Source: Salminus brasiliensis (taxonomy: Eukaryota; Chordata; Actinopteri; Characiformes; Bryconidae). Taken from it: a stretch of DNA of 64,000 bases. Shown one piece after another: positions 48,003-59,109 of this stretch (position 1 is the stretch's first letter; every line of letters begins with the position of its first letter). The notes beneath the pieces are model-generated. The model was given only the letters and a program-made list of their open reading frames with translations. It had not been told where the DNA came from and did no database searches. The position numbers and the translations under genes were made by a program. The stretch lies in NCBI RefSeq assembly GCF_030463535.1, contig NC_132878.1, positions 28,550,261 through 28,614,260 of the forward strand, read 5' to 3'.

Positions 48003-49135
48003 AAAGTTAAAGAGCTTAAATCTTAACACATGACTCAACAGAATGCGTACCACGGGCATTACTACCGAACTGGCGTGCGTCCATGCAGACCCAAGCGTGC
48101 TGGTTAAGGCTGGTGGTCGTCTCAGACAAGATGTTAACAGTGTGGCATGTTGCAGCCATGTTGAACAGGAAGTAGACAGGGATTGCAGCGAAGGCAAAAA
48201 CGACCAACCAGATCACAGCTAACACGTATGTCACGATGATAAACTGCAGCACAAACACACAGAGCACTACATTTAGAGTGTTATTAATATTCAACCCTAA
48301 TGAGAGACTGTAACACACACCTCAGTTTATATCACAATACCTACATTTAGAGTGTTATTAATATTCAACCCTAATGAGAGACCGTAACACACACCTCAGT
48401 TTATATCACAATACCTACATTTAGAGTGTTATTAATATTCAACCCTAATGAGAGACCGTAACACACACCTCAGTTTATATCACAATACCTACATTTAGAG
48501 TGTTATTAATATTCAACCCTAATGAGAGACTGTAACACACACCTCAGTTTATATCACAATACCTACATTTAGAGTGTTATTAATATTCAATCCTAATGAG
48601 AGACTGTAACACACACCTCAGTTTATATCACAATACCTACATTTAGAGTGTTATTAATATTCAACCCTAATGAGAGACTGTAACACACACCTCAGTTTAT
48701 ATCACAATACCTACATTTAGAGTGTTATTAATATTCAACCCTAATGAGAGACTGTAACACACACCTCAGTTTATATCACAATACCTACATTTAGAGTGTT
48801 ATTAATATTCAACCCTAATGAGAGACTGTAACACACACCTCAGTTTATATCACAATACCTACATTTAGAGTGTTATCAACTCACACCTCAGTTCAGGATT
48901 GTATAAAATAATATTGCATGTCAGTTTGGCAGTTTGTCCATTCACTCACACCACACTTCAGATTACACACACACACTCACGGTGAGGCTGAGGCAGCGGC
49001 TGCACTGAGTGCTTCGGAACTCTCCGAAGGTCTGCTTCACAGCGCTGGTGGTGTAGAAACCCTCGGCCAGCAGCAGGATCCCATACAGGAAGAAGAAGGA
49101 AGCCAGGCCGTAGATTACATACTGGAAGTATTTAA

Positions 49136-49177
<42 letters not shown>

Positions 49178-49452
49178 GATTACACTGTGTTTAACAACAC
49201 ACCAAACTGACTTCAGAACAACTTCTGGGAATTACATTAAATAGTAATAACACAGTGTCAGATTCCTGGTCAAGGATTATGCTTAGACTTGGACTAAACT
49301 GCTGGTAACTTACACAATAGCAGCATAGTAAATCCTAAATGATCTGATGAGAAGTTTTCCTAAAGCCATTAAAATGTATTCACTGCCACTATAGAGTATT
49401 CTACCATTGTAGAGTATTTATTCACCTCTACTATATATATTAGACACCATAA

Positions 49453-49507
<55 letters not shown>

Positions 49508-52003
49508 CCTTGCCAAATATTTTTATTTAAGACAATGACTCTATTTAGAACCATGATCATCCAAAGCACCCCTTGAATGGATAAGCGATTTTTTGTCTGG
49601 TTAAAGGGTCCATATCTTACTTTTTTTTTACATTTTCTTTTTCCTCTGAACTGCACTTACCAAACGTTCTATATCTTTTAGAATTAAACAGGCTGTTTCT
49701 GTTACTAAACCTTTAAGATGGGTACCAGTTCTGATTGGCCATACAGCCTTCTGCCTTATTCAAACTGAGGTCAGAGCTCTTAAGCATGACTCTACCAGTG
49801 GGCGGGGCTAAACTGTGGTAGGCTGAATGGGCAGAGACATGTCAATGAGCTGGTCATCAGAGAAACAGCTTGTTTTTACAGTTAAGTTTCCATATATGAA
49901 CTGTATGGACTCATTTCCATATTACTTCATTTCAATTTCAAGTGAAGGCCCTTATAATGGTTTCTCATATACAAACAACAAAGCTGTTGTAGATGGGTGT
50001 ATCTAGAACCTTTTACCAAATGGTTCTTTAAAGTACCAAAAAGAGTTCCATTACTAGTTGAAGGACTCTTTCTGCTCAGAGTTTAGCGGTGTGTGTTGTC
50101 GACACACTCACAAGTCTGCCAGCACCACGTAGTCCTGCAGCGAGCGAGCGAAGTGCATCTGGACGAGCGTGTCGGTGTGCGTGAGTGCCTGGTGCCCGCC
50201 GGCACAGAACAGTGCCACGCCCGCGTAGCACAGCAGCGTGGCAGCCAGGCTGGCGTACGGCACTGCGCCAAGGCAACGCACACAGCAGTCATAGCAACCT
50301 GCGGGCGAGTAACAGATCAACACACACACCGCACACACTGCGCACACTATACACACACACATCTGGAACACTGGCACAGGAATATAGCGGCTACACACTA
50401 ACTAAACTTACCACACACACACACACAGTGTAGGAGTCTACTAGCTACATGCTACACTATGTTTAAGCTGTGTCTTACATTCTCATCACACACACCTCCT
50501 CCTCAGCACCTCTAGCTAAGTAAGCTAGCTTAGAGAAGCTAATTACTACAGTGTTATTAGCAGGCAGTACAAAGCTTTACCAACTTGAAGCTGGGTCATA
50601 TACACATGCAAACACACACACACACACACACTTGCAGTGAATACACACACTAATCGTAAACAAACATGACTCTATGCATGGCAAACAAACACACAGCATG
50701 TTCTACACACTGTACACACTCCTTGCATTACGCTGAATCTGTTAGTAAATGAGAGCAAAGCACCCAAATCAGCAGGATCCAGAGCAATCATAGCCTAATA
50801 TGGCACTGTGCGGCCAATCAAAACCTTTCACTCCATGAACAAACATACATCATCCTGAATCACCAAAAACAAGCCCAGAAACCAAAGCAACAGCACTCAG
50901 AAAAACTACAAATCCCAGGATGCCGAGCCGGCAGGGGCATGTGAGTGGGTCAGTGGGTGAGCACCAGCGCTGCTGATGCTGATGATGTTAAGCTAGCGGA
51001 GGCCGATGGTGCACCTAGGGCTTTACACAGCCACGGCTGCTTCACCGGAAACATCTGCGGCAATGGCGGGGTCCAAGCGCCGGGGAAACGTTGAGAGTCA
51101 GCTCAGGTGCTCCGTGCACACAGGGGTTCTAGAGCAATGGAGAACCACTGTCTAAAAGAGACAGATTAATTTGGACCAAAGAAACTGTAGATGGAATGTG
51201 TTTCAGGATGTAGATGCTCTAAAAAAAAGAAATGTCAGGCCAAAAAAAAAAAACGAACCTTCCAGCTGAAGATGTTTTGGACTGAAAACCTTTCAAAAAA
51301 GAGAAAAGTTTCAGTCTGAGAAGAAGATCTAGAAAAGAGGAAGTTTCAGAAGTGCCGGTCTTCTTCTTAAAAATGCTGACGCTGTAAAACATGAAACCAT
51401 CCGAGAGTCTTAAGGTGCTCTTCCACCTCAAGGAGGGAAAAAAACACTCTTCACATCTGAAATCTCGCCCACTCACTCATCACTCAGCTCCACACCTCCC
51501 TCTCCAATCCTCGTTCCCTCCCTCCCTCTCTCCAGGCTGAGTGTGTGAGTGTGCTCTACGTTTTGCGGTCAGTAAAAAGCCTCAGTGTGTGATCTACAAT
51601 GGCTTTTGTTTTAGCAGCAGAGACAAAGGCAGGCAGTGTCATTCACAAACAAAACCACCAAGAACTCCACTACACCACACACTCACACACTCACACACAT
51701 ACACACTTATGTCACTGCCTCAGGGCAGCTCACACTGGCACCAGCAGGTCAGGCGGGTTGGGGGGTCAAATTGGGGTCAAGGTCATGGCAGGACTGACCA
51801 CAATGGGGTGACTAACGTGAGTTACAGTGATATATATATATATATATAAATGTACTGTGTTTGCAATCTGTTACCTGCTGACATTTAGGTTTGTTTCCTA
51901 ATTAGTTTATTTACTTGAAACATCAACAAAGCTTGTCATTTGATCCGAAGTCCCCAAATTTTTGCATGAGACTGTATATGTACACACATACAGACAAAGA
52001 AAT

Positions 52004-52080
<77 letters not shown>

Positions 52081-55000
52081 TGTATTTCTTTGTCTGTATG
52101 TGTGTACATATACAGTCTCATGCAAAAATTTGGGGATGGTGATCAGTGGTGGGCCTGGACCACTTTTGAAAAAAACTATAATTACTGCTGCTAGTGTATG
52201 TTTAAAACAGCAAATTTACAGTAGTGGTGATTATACATTTAACAATCAACTTTAAACTAATAAACATAAAGTCAGTGGTCAGTGAGTGTGTTTACTGTAA
52301 AACTCTATATAACATTAGAATAAACCCTAATAAACATAAAGTCAGCGGTCAGTGAGTGTGTTTACTGTAAAACTCTATATAACATTAGAATAAACTCTAA
52401 TAAACATAAAGTCAGTGGTCAGTGAGTGTGTTTAGTGTAAAACTCTATATAACATTAGAATAAACCCTAATAAACATAAAGTCAGTGGTCAGTGAGTGTG
52501 TTTAGTGTAAAACTCTATATAACATTAGAATAAATCCTAATAAACATAAAGTCAGTGGTCAGTGAGTGTGTTTAGTGTAAAACTCTATATAACATTAGAA
52601 TAAACCCTAATAAACATAAAGTCAGTGGTCAGTGAGTGTGTTTAGTGTAAAACTCTATAAAAACATTAGAATAGACCCTAATAAACATAAAGTCAGTGGC
52701 TCATGGAACTCTATTATACAGAAGAGCAGGTTTGGAAGCTGTCTGAACTCCAGACACTGTGTTTCTCCTGTTCCACCAGCAGCTCACCTGACTTACTTTA
52801 AAGGAAGGACTGATTACATAACCCAGGTGTTAATGTAATGGGAATATTGGCCTTCCTCTGGGAGAGAACTGAGAATGGGTAAGGAAATAAACGCTTTGAT
52901 TGTTTACTTGTAGAGAATCAGTAGTGTACAAATAAACTCTCACTTCTTTCTTTTTTTCTAATTTTCTCACTATTTCCCTTCCATAGTTCTATTGACTTAA
53001 TTCTTAACTTTCTCTTTCCTTTCTTTCCTTTTTCTCCTCCCCTCCCTATCTTACTCTCTATAGTTTTGTCATTTTACTCCTTTTTTCTTTTCTCACATTC
53101 TCTCTCTATCCTTCTCTCTCTCTCCCTCTCCCCCCCCCCCCCTCTCTCTGCCTAAAACATTTCCTGATCTGAAAAAGCTCTTACACACACAGACAAAACA
53201 GTAACACCACTGAAAATGGATCCACAATGTAGATGTAGCAGTCTTTCTGTGCATGTGCGTGTGTTAACTTGCTAAACTTGCAATGTGTACAGGCAGAATT
53301 AGGCAGCCACAGGCGTATGGACTTGTTGTTCTATGTATGTATGTGTATGTAATGTTCATTCATTAGAGCAGAGTCAATGATCATAGAATTAAAACATGTC
53401 AACCACCACTTACATCATGTGTAATCATAAAGGGACCAAAAGAAATTATCTAAAATTACTGCAAAATGAAATCCTGTTACACTAATCATTCTGTAAAGAT
53501 CTCACTTGCATTGAACTTCAGGTTTTATATTTTAAGGTTCTGTAGGATCTAATGTTATATACTGTAAATGTTCTATAGAATTTAATGATTTATTTTGTTT
53601 TATATTTCATAATGGAATATTGAAATGAAAAATTATATGTCCTATTGGAAATTTATATTTAACAGAATTTGTTATATAGAAAAAGTCTATGGAATATAAC
53701 ATTTTTCAAAAAGATTTCCATAGAACAGAATGTGTAATATACGATAACGTCTGTAAAATAAAATGTTTTATAGAGAAAGATGTCTTATGAACAGAGCATA
53801 ATAGATAGATATAGATATTTCAATATAACAGAATTTGTTATAAGATTTCTATGAAACTAAATATATTATACTAGTAGAATTATCTGTAGAACAAAATATT
53901 ATATCGGAAGATTTCTATAGAACAGAATGTATTATATGGGATGTTTTCTATAGAACAGAATATTTTAGATAAGAAAATAAGATAATAAAAAATAAAAAAT
54001 TAGACTTTTAACAGAACAAAATGTTTTACTGACATGATTTCAATACATAATGTTTGATAATGGAGAATATTTATATTTTGATATTTTATAGTAGTATTTT
54101 ATTTTGTAAGATTTCTACCAAACAAAATTATATTAGAAATCTTTAATAATAATTTTCAGTCAAAAGATTGCTTTAGAACTAAATATTTAATATTACAAAT
54201 TTATTTAATCTATACAGAATATTCGTTTTCTATACCACAGCATGTTTCAGACTAGAAATTGTATATATAACAGTATACTTATATTAGAAGATTTCTGTAG
54301 ATTAACATTTGCTTTAAAGTGGAAGATTTCTACAGAAATATGTGTTTTGCTAGTTCAGCATATGATCATTTGGGAATAGACTGTAGAGAGGGCAGAGAAT
54401 TCTAACTACAAAACTAAGAACTTTGGGCTGGAGTTCAGATGGCTTCTTCTTTGTTGTAGGAAGCTGGTCCCTCATCTGATAAGTGTAGCCAGAAAGGAGC
54501 TATAGGAGATATGAGTTAACTCCTTAATGCAGCAAGGCTTATAACACACAAAGTCACAGTATTCAGCAATTACAGGGACTTCTGTACACACTGGTGGGGC
54601 TACTCTTTGGTAATAACAGTTTGTATAACACTTTCAAGTGAGCCACAGACTGTTTGAAGGGTTAAAAGGGAGGAGAAGGATGGTGAAGGGTTGCAAAGAC
54701 TACTGCAAAAGACTGACACATGAACAAGGTAGATGTGGTATTTATAGGATGTTAAATGGGGAGGAGGGGCTTTAGGCAGGTTCTTCCTCAGAAAATGTAG
54801 TTATTCATAATACCTCTGGATGAACATTCATTTCTACTGGAGGATTTTTATACAAGAGAATGTATTAAATGGGATGATTCTGTAGAACAGAATCTTTTGC
54901 ACAGTGTTTTACATTTGAACATAATGTGTAACATTAGAAATATTCAATGTCTATGTTCTTTGAAGATTTGTGTGTCATTATATTCTATGTTTCCTTTGTT

Positions 55001-56182
55001 TAGAACAGATTGTATTGGAAGACTTCTATAGAACGAAACATTTAGAACAGTCCTTTATATTGTAGGTCATTTTTTTTTTAGAACAGATTTTATTGTATTG
55101 GAGGATTTCTATAGAACTGAATGTTTAGGTCATTTCTACAGAGCAGAATGTGTTAGATTAGAAGCTTTTTGTGGAACATAAAAATTCTCTATATTTTAAT
55201 ATTACTACAGAACACATCTATATTAGAAAACCTATGTAACAGAATGGTATTATATGTTTGCTTTAGAACATAATGTTCTATATCAAAAATGGTTATAAAA
55301 AGTTCTATTTTTATGAGACAGAATGTTTTGTATTCTGTGGAACAAAATCCTAACAAATTTTCTATTTTCAAAATGTTCTATTGAATATCATTTCTATGAA
55401 GCAGGGTGTTACATATGTATACTGAATGGTCCTATATTAGTTTGCAGTGAAACACAATGTTTGCATATTAAAAGATGTCTATTAACAAACAAGTTGTCTG
55501 TGGAACCCAATGTTCTATATTCGAATCCAGATTTTCAGAACTCTCCCTTCCCGTCTCCCTTCCCACATTAATGATTCACGCTCACCAAACATCTTTCACA
55601 TTCCACCACCATTACACTCAACTCTACTGTACACGCCTATGCAAATCTATGCAAATATTATGTTAATACATCGTAAGCAGCTGCTACTTGAGATGAGGGG
55701 AAAAAGCAAGCGAGAGAGATAGAGCGAGTGAGTGAGAGAAGGAGAAAGAGCGGAAGACCCGATCTGACCCTGAGCAGGAGCTTCTGAGGGGAAGGACACA
55801 CACATGCATGCACACACTCTCACAAACACATATCAGTAGCTGTGAGGACCTGGATCAGCAGATGCATTCATTAGAACAGCTGAACCAATTAAGAGCCAAT
55901 TAGCACCAGCAGTGAATAATCACTGCATCTTACCAACACAAACATCTACCTAACACACCTGTCTATACACTCACACATCTACACAACACCTATCAAACAC
56001 ACCTGAACAAACAGATGCTCACTCTCTGACCAGTCACTGGTTTCTACTGAACACTGTATCAGCTGTTCACTAACAGCACACCCAACACACCAACCAAACA
56101 CCTCACTATAATTAACACTCCTGTCAGTCACATGGAGACAAGCATAAGGTATATGTTTATGCATTCAGAGGAACTTACCCAT
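45975..56182 (-). CDS. plp1: Myelin proteolipid protein, DM20 isoform
   Basis: A four-pass membrane protein of compact myelin and oligodendrocytes (PLP/DM20/M6 family). Coding exons: 56179-56182 (ATG plus G), 50112-50298 (187 nt), 48981-49137 (157), 48066-48243 (178), 47889-47962 (74), 46189-46254 (66), 45975-46049 (75). The total is 741 nt, 246 aa, in perfect phase. An exon 1 holding only ATGG and lengths of 187, 157, 74 and 66 match mammalian PLP1/DM20 as I recall them. Features: [10 protein letters not shown] with palmitoylation-type cysteines at 6, 7 and 10; TM1 with [20 protein letters not shown]2 [21 protein letters not shown]3 [14 protein letters not shown]; a large extracellular loop with four cysteines; [14 protein letters not shown]4; and a C-terminus [19 protein letters not shown]. 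The IAATYN-type ending favours PLP1 over GPM6A/B, although exon 3 is quite M6B-like. Fish have duplicate plp1 genes; which one is unknown. Confidence 0.93.
46590..46875. repeat. Long inverted repeat in plp1 intron 5
   Basis: The left arm at 46590-46706 (from 'gaggctagcag' to 'ggttctatga') and the right arm at 46758-46874 (from 'gtagaaccgatacag' to 'gctagcctca') are inverse copies of about 117 bp. They share, for example, AACCATCCACGTTGCTGTGT. Differences are few, mainly a 15-bp duplication of CTAAACACAGACC in the right arm. The spacer is about 50 nt, ends in a G run, and repeats the outer 30 nt of the left arm directly. Confidence 0.92.
47090..47770. repeat. GCTGGTTATGC / CCAGCTTGGTC repeat cluster (plp1 intron 5)
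   Basis: Many imperfect 11- to 30-bp units such as CCAGCTTGGTCATGCTGG recur at irregular spacing. A small cluster of the same motif is at 19580-19680, so it is a dispersed simple-sequence family. Confidence 0.75.
47963..47999 (-). repeat. (TG)n abutting the plp1 exon 5 acceptor
   Basis: The plus-strand CA tract is (TG)n on the gene's strand and ends in GCAG immediately before exon 5 at 47962. There is no conventional pyrimidine tract, so the repeat takes its place. Confidence 0.9.
48267..48880. repeat. 74-bp tandem array in plp1 intron 3
   Basis: CTACATTTAGAG recurs at 48267, 48341, 48415, 48489, 48563, 48637, 48711, 48785 and 48859, an exact 74-bp period and just over eight copies with almost no differences. 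The array begins 24 nt from the exon 4 acceptor. Confidence 0.97.
49138..49172 (-). repeat. (TG)n abutting the plp1 exon 3 acceptor
   Basis: About 16 TG dinucleotides on the gene's strand lead straight into CAG and exon 3 (48981-49137), replacing the polypyrimidine tract as at exon 5. Confidence 0.9.
49455..49503. repeat. (TA)n microsatellite
   Basis: About 24 uninterrupted TA dinucleotides in plp1 intron 2. Confidence 0.95.
50890..51130. promoter_or_regulatory. GC-rich island with ZNF143/THAP11-type motif in plp1 intron 1
   Basis: ACTACAAATCCCAGGATGC at 50905-50923 closely resembles the ZNF143/THAP11 site (ACTACAATTCCCAGAATGC), which is typical of promoters. It sits at the edge of the only GC/CpG-richer stretch of the intron, which includes ACGGCTGCTTCACCGG and GCAATGGCGGGG. 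Motif knowledge is from memory; promoter function is inference. Confidence 0.45.
51949..52139. repeat. Perfect palindrome with (TA)n centre
   Basis: The left arm (51951-52005: CCCCAAATTTTTGCATGAG onward to GACAAAGAAATACA) is repeated inversely at 52081-52135 around roughly 35 TA dinucleotides. The arms are about 55 bp and essentially identical. The sequence resembles the ends of small dispersed DNA elements. Confidence 0.93.
52255..52700. repeat. 70-bp tandem array, about 6.3 copies
   Basis: TAAACATAAAGTCAG recurs at 52261, 52331, 52401, 52471, 52541, 52611 and 52682, a 70-bp period, with single-base differences between copies. Confidence 0.96.
53500..55540. repeat. AT-rich degenerate repeat field
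   Basis: Many diverged copies of a motif like TTTCTATAGAACAGAATG occur at irregular 30- to 60-bp spacing, suggesting an old decayed minisatellite. No coding frame of note. A less repetitive patch at 54360-54780 interrupts it. Confidence 0.65.
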
Positions 56183-57123
56183 GTGTGTATGTGTGTGTGC
56201 GCGCATGTGTGTGTATGTTGAGCTGAGTATTGGTCCGAGGGTTTTCTGCTCGGCTGCCTCTGATGTGGTGATAAAGTTACTCTCACACTTCTCTTTTAAC
56301 GTTCTCACTCACGCTTTTGTTTCCAAAACAATAAACAGACCCGCCGTCCACACACATACACACACACACACACGCCACTGGGTGCAGATCTTAAAGACAC
56401 AGCATCTTCCTATGCCCCAGGCCTTGTTTTTTGTTGTTGTTGTTGTTGTTGTTTAGGGTTATTTTGTCCATTTCAGGTTTAAAGCAATAGAAGTCTATTA
56501 CATCATTACGAGACACTGTCCATTTCCTTTATCCTTTAACCTATTATCCCGTATCCCCTAATTCTTCTACCATTTTCTCAATTTTCTGTAATTCATAAAC
56601 CTATACCCTAGGACCATTATGCCCTATTCCATTTGTCCCCTAGCCCCTAATCCTTCTACGATTATCCCTGACCCTACCCTATTCTCTATATCCTCTTAGC
56701 TTATTCCCTTATCCTCTAATCCTTATACACTATTCCATTTATCCCCTAACCAGTATATCCTATTTTCTCTATTTTTTAACCCTTATACCCTCTCTCTTTA
56801 TACTCTTCATGATATAACCCCTATATCCTATTCCTTTTACCTCAGTCCCTACCACATTAAATTTCTCCTCTGACTCCATTGCCCTTGTCATTAACCCCTA
56901 TACCCTATTTCTGTACCCCTTTACCTTTTATCATTATCCCTTATACCCTTTATCCCTAACCCATTCCCATTCGATTCCCATCTAACCTCTATTCCCTATT
57001 CCTTATATCCTTTAACTCCTATACCCTATTTCCTTATGATCTACCCCCTTTAACATATTTCAATAGAATGTCCTTATTCCCTTGATCATCTAACCCCTAT
57101 ACCTCCATTCTATACCTATACCT
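56183..57123. other. plp1 upstream region with CCCTATACCC-type low complexity
   Basis: Immediately upstream of the ATGG exon is CA/TG-rich leader sequence (56183-56225) with an in-frame upstream ATG. Farther out, 56500-57120 is a field of irregular 'taacccctataccctattcc' words without a fixed period. No TATA box could be assigned. Confidence 0.5.
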
Positions 57124-57782
57124 TCATTCTTTGAGCTCTAATCGGTTCTGGTGGCGGTTTGGATCTGACCACACAGGCTGTGGATGTCCATCTGAAAGTA
57201 TTTTAATGTCTCTATGCTGTGACCTCAAGACAAAAACACTAAATAATGTAGAATGTGAGCTGCAGACCGTTAGAGTGCTGATAGCAATGTTAAAATAAAT
57301 AAAACATGCTTCACCTGCAAATGCAACCTCACTGTACGAACTTAAAAAGGGGATCCTCCAAGGGTTAGGCAGTGGAATAGGCAGTGGTTTTGTATAGACC
57401 CCAGACAATTCAAAGAACTGTATGGATACCCTGAATGCTTCTTGCCTGCTTAAAGCAATCTTAACTAGAATGGAGGTATTCCTTCAAAGAACGGCTCTAT
57501 ATAGCACCAAGAAGGGTTCCACTGTTGTTACTAGAAGAATAAAGACTCTCTAAATGTCTGAGGTAAGGGCTGTTACAGGGCGTGTGTAATGTTAGGTAAA
57601 ATCTTTTTAAAGACCGTTAAGGTCATAAGTGTAAAATAACTAAGGCAGCTATATCAACAAATGGGATCAAAGGTGCACTGTAGGTAACCATAGATACAGT
57701 CACCACACACTATCCCTTTCATTCATTTAGGATTCATTATTAACTCATTTGAGATGCTTTCATTTACACTACCATGATGCAC

Positions 57783-57815
<33 letters not shown>

Positions 57816-57934
57816 GCAGAAATCTGCAGGACTACTGCTGCAGTGTGTGTGTGGGAGAGAGAGAGAGGGAGATGTGGAGTGAGATTGAAACAAGGGCACA
57901 TTGAGCACAAACTAGCACAGCTGGGAGAGGGAGG

Positions 57935-57989
<55 letters not shown>

Positions 57990-58495
57990 AGAAGCTCCAC
58001 AGTCCCAAACAATAGCGGCAGTGTGTGAGGTCTGTAGTAAACATTTTATGGCTTCGCTAAAAAACATCTCCATCTTCACCTACTCAGATAAAAATAACTC
58101 TCTCTCTCTATCTCTCTCTCTCTCTCTCTCATACACACACACACATAGACACAGTGTAAGAATGAGACCGAGACAGCAGCAGTAAGCAAACTGAATATTT
58201 ACTGCAAATCTGAGGATAGACATGTGTACAGCGTATAAAAGGGGATGAGAGAGGGAGATAAAAGCTTCTATAGAGAGAGACAGAAATAGAGAGGAGAAAG
58301 AACTAAGACAAGATGTATAACAGAAGAAAGAGGGAGGGGATAAAGAGAGAGGCAGAATGAGGAAAAGAGTAGGAGAAAAAATGACAGAGAAATGGAGAGA
58401 GAGAGGAGAAGAAGGTGGAGAGAAAGAGAGAGGTTTCAGATCTAATGAGAAGGACAGAATAAAGAAAGAGAGAAGTGTTATAAAGCAGTAAGTAT

Positions 58496-58536
<41 letters not shown>

Positions 58537-58699
58537 GAACATTTGTTCTGCTGGTCATGAGAAAAGTTGTATTTATAGAAATTTGGCACAAACTTTAATG
58601 TTCGCCATGGGTCAGTATTCAAGGGGAAAGTCAGCACTGGGCTAAAAGCGACGCAGCCCGATGACATCACCACTGGCATTGCTTACCCAGCGGTCAGCT

Positions 58700-58713
58700 G
58701 TTACCATGGTAAC
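58700..58713. promoter_or_regulatory. Perfect RFX X-box palindrome
   Basis: GTTACCATGGTAAC is a perfect 14-bp palindrome matching the RFX X-box consensus (GTNRCC-N(0-3)-RGYAAC). It lies in a unique, non-repetitive patch about 2.5 kb upstream of the plp1 start codon. Function is inferred. Confidence 0.5.
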
Positions 58714-59071
58714 ACTCTCCGAGCTCATCGTGCCTGTGATTGGCACCGGCAGTTAGCGCTTTCGCACCATCCCAGTTACCACACACACACACACACACAG
58801 CTATAGAAGCCCTATAATGTTCATATATTCACACATTCATATTTCATTAGAAACAATAGAGCAATTTGTCCCATTGAGCAAAAGCCGGCGAGTGGCGAAC
58901 TATTTAAAAACATCGTAAACATACAGAAATAACGACCATAATCTGAAAACACGGAACGCAAACGTACCAAATCAATCAGACGCAGAAACACGTAGAATTT
59001 AAAAGTGACAGATCTGAAAAGAGAGATATATCCGCCAATAGGATGAAGACATTCAGAAAGACCCCAATCAG

Positions 59072-59109
<38 letters not shown>

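Larger units (their letters stand above)
50299..56178 (-). other. plp1 intron 1
   Basis: This 5.9-kb intron separates the ATGG exon (donor GTAAGT, complementary to 56173-56178) from exon 2 (acceptor CCCGCAG). A long first intron carrying enhancers is typical of PLP1. It contains a GC-rich island with a ZNF143-like motif (50890-51130), a palindrome with a (TA)n centre (51949-52139), a 70-bp tandem array (52255-52700), and a 2-kb AT-rich degenerate repeat field (53500-55540). No other coding sequence recognised. Confidence 0.75.

Noticed and set aside
50083-50401. Open frames overlapping plp1 exon 2 in other frames and strand
   Set aside because: The frame giving [14 protein letters not shown] matches the PLP family and fits the 187-nt exon with correct phases; the others are shadows.
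56500-57120. Interstitial telomere repeat
   Set aside because: The words resemble CCCTAA (taacccctataccc) but no run of exact TTAGGG/CCCTAA units with a 6-bp period exists.
58080-58679. 199-codon minus-strand frame
   Set aside because: Composed mainly of (CT)n/(GA)n-derived Ser/Leu runs. Only the right-hand 58640-58780 patch looks non-repetitive, and it is reported separately.
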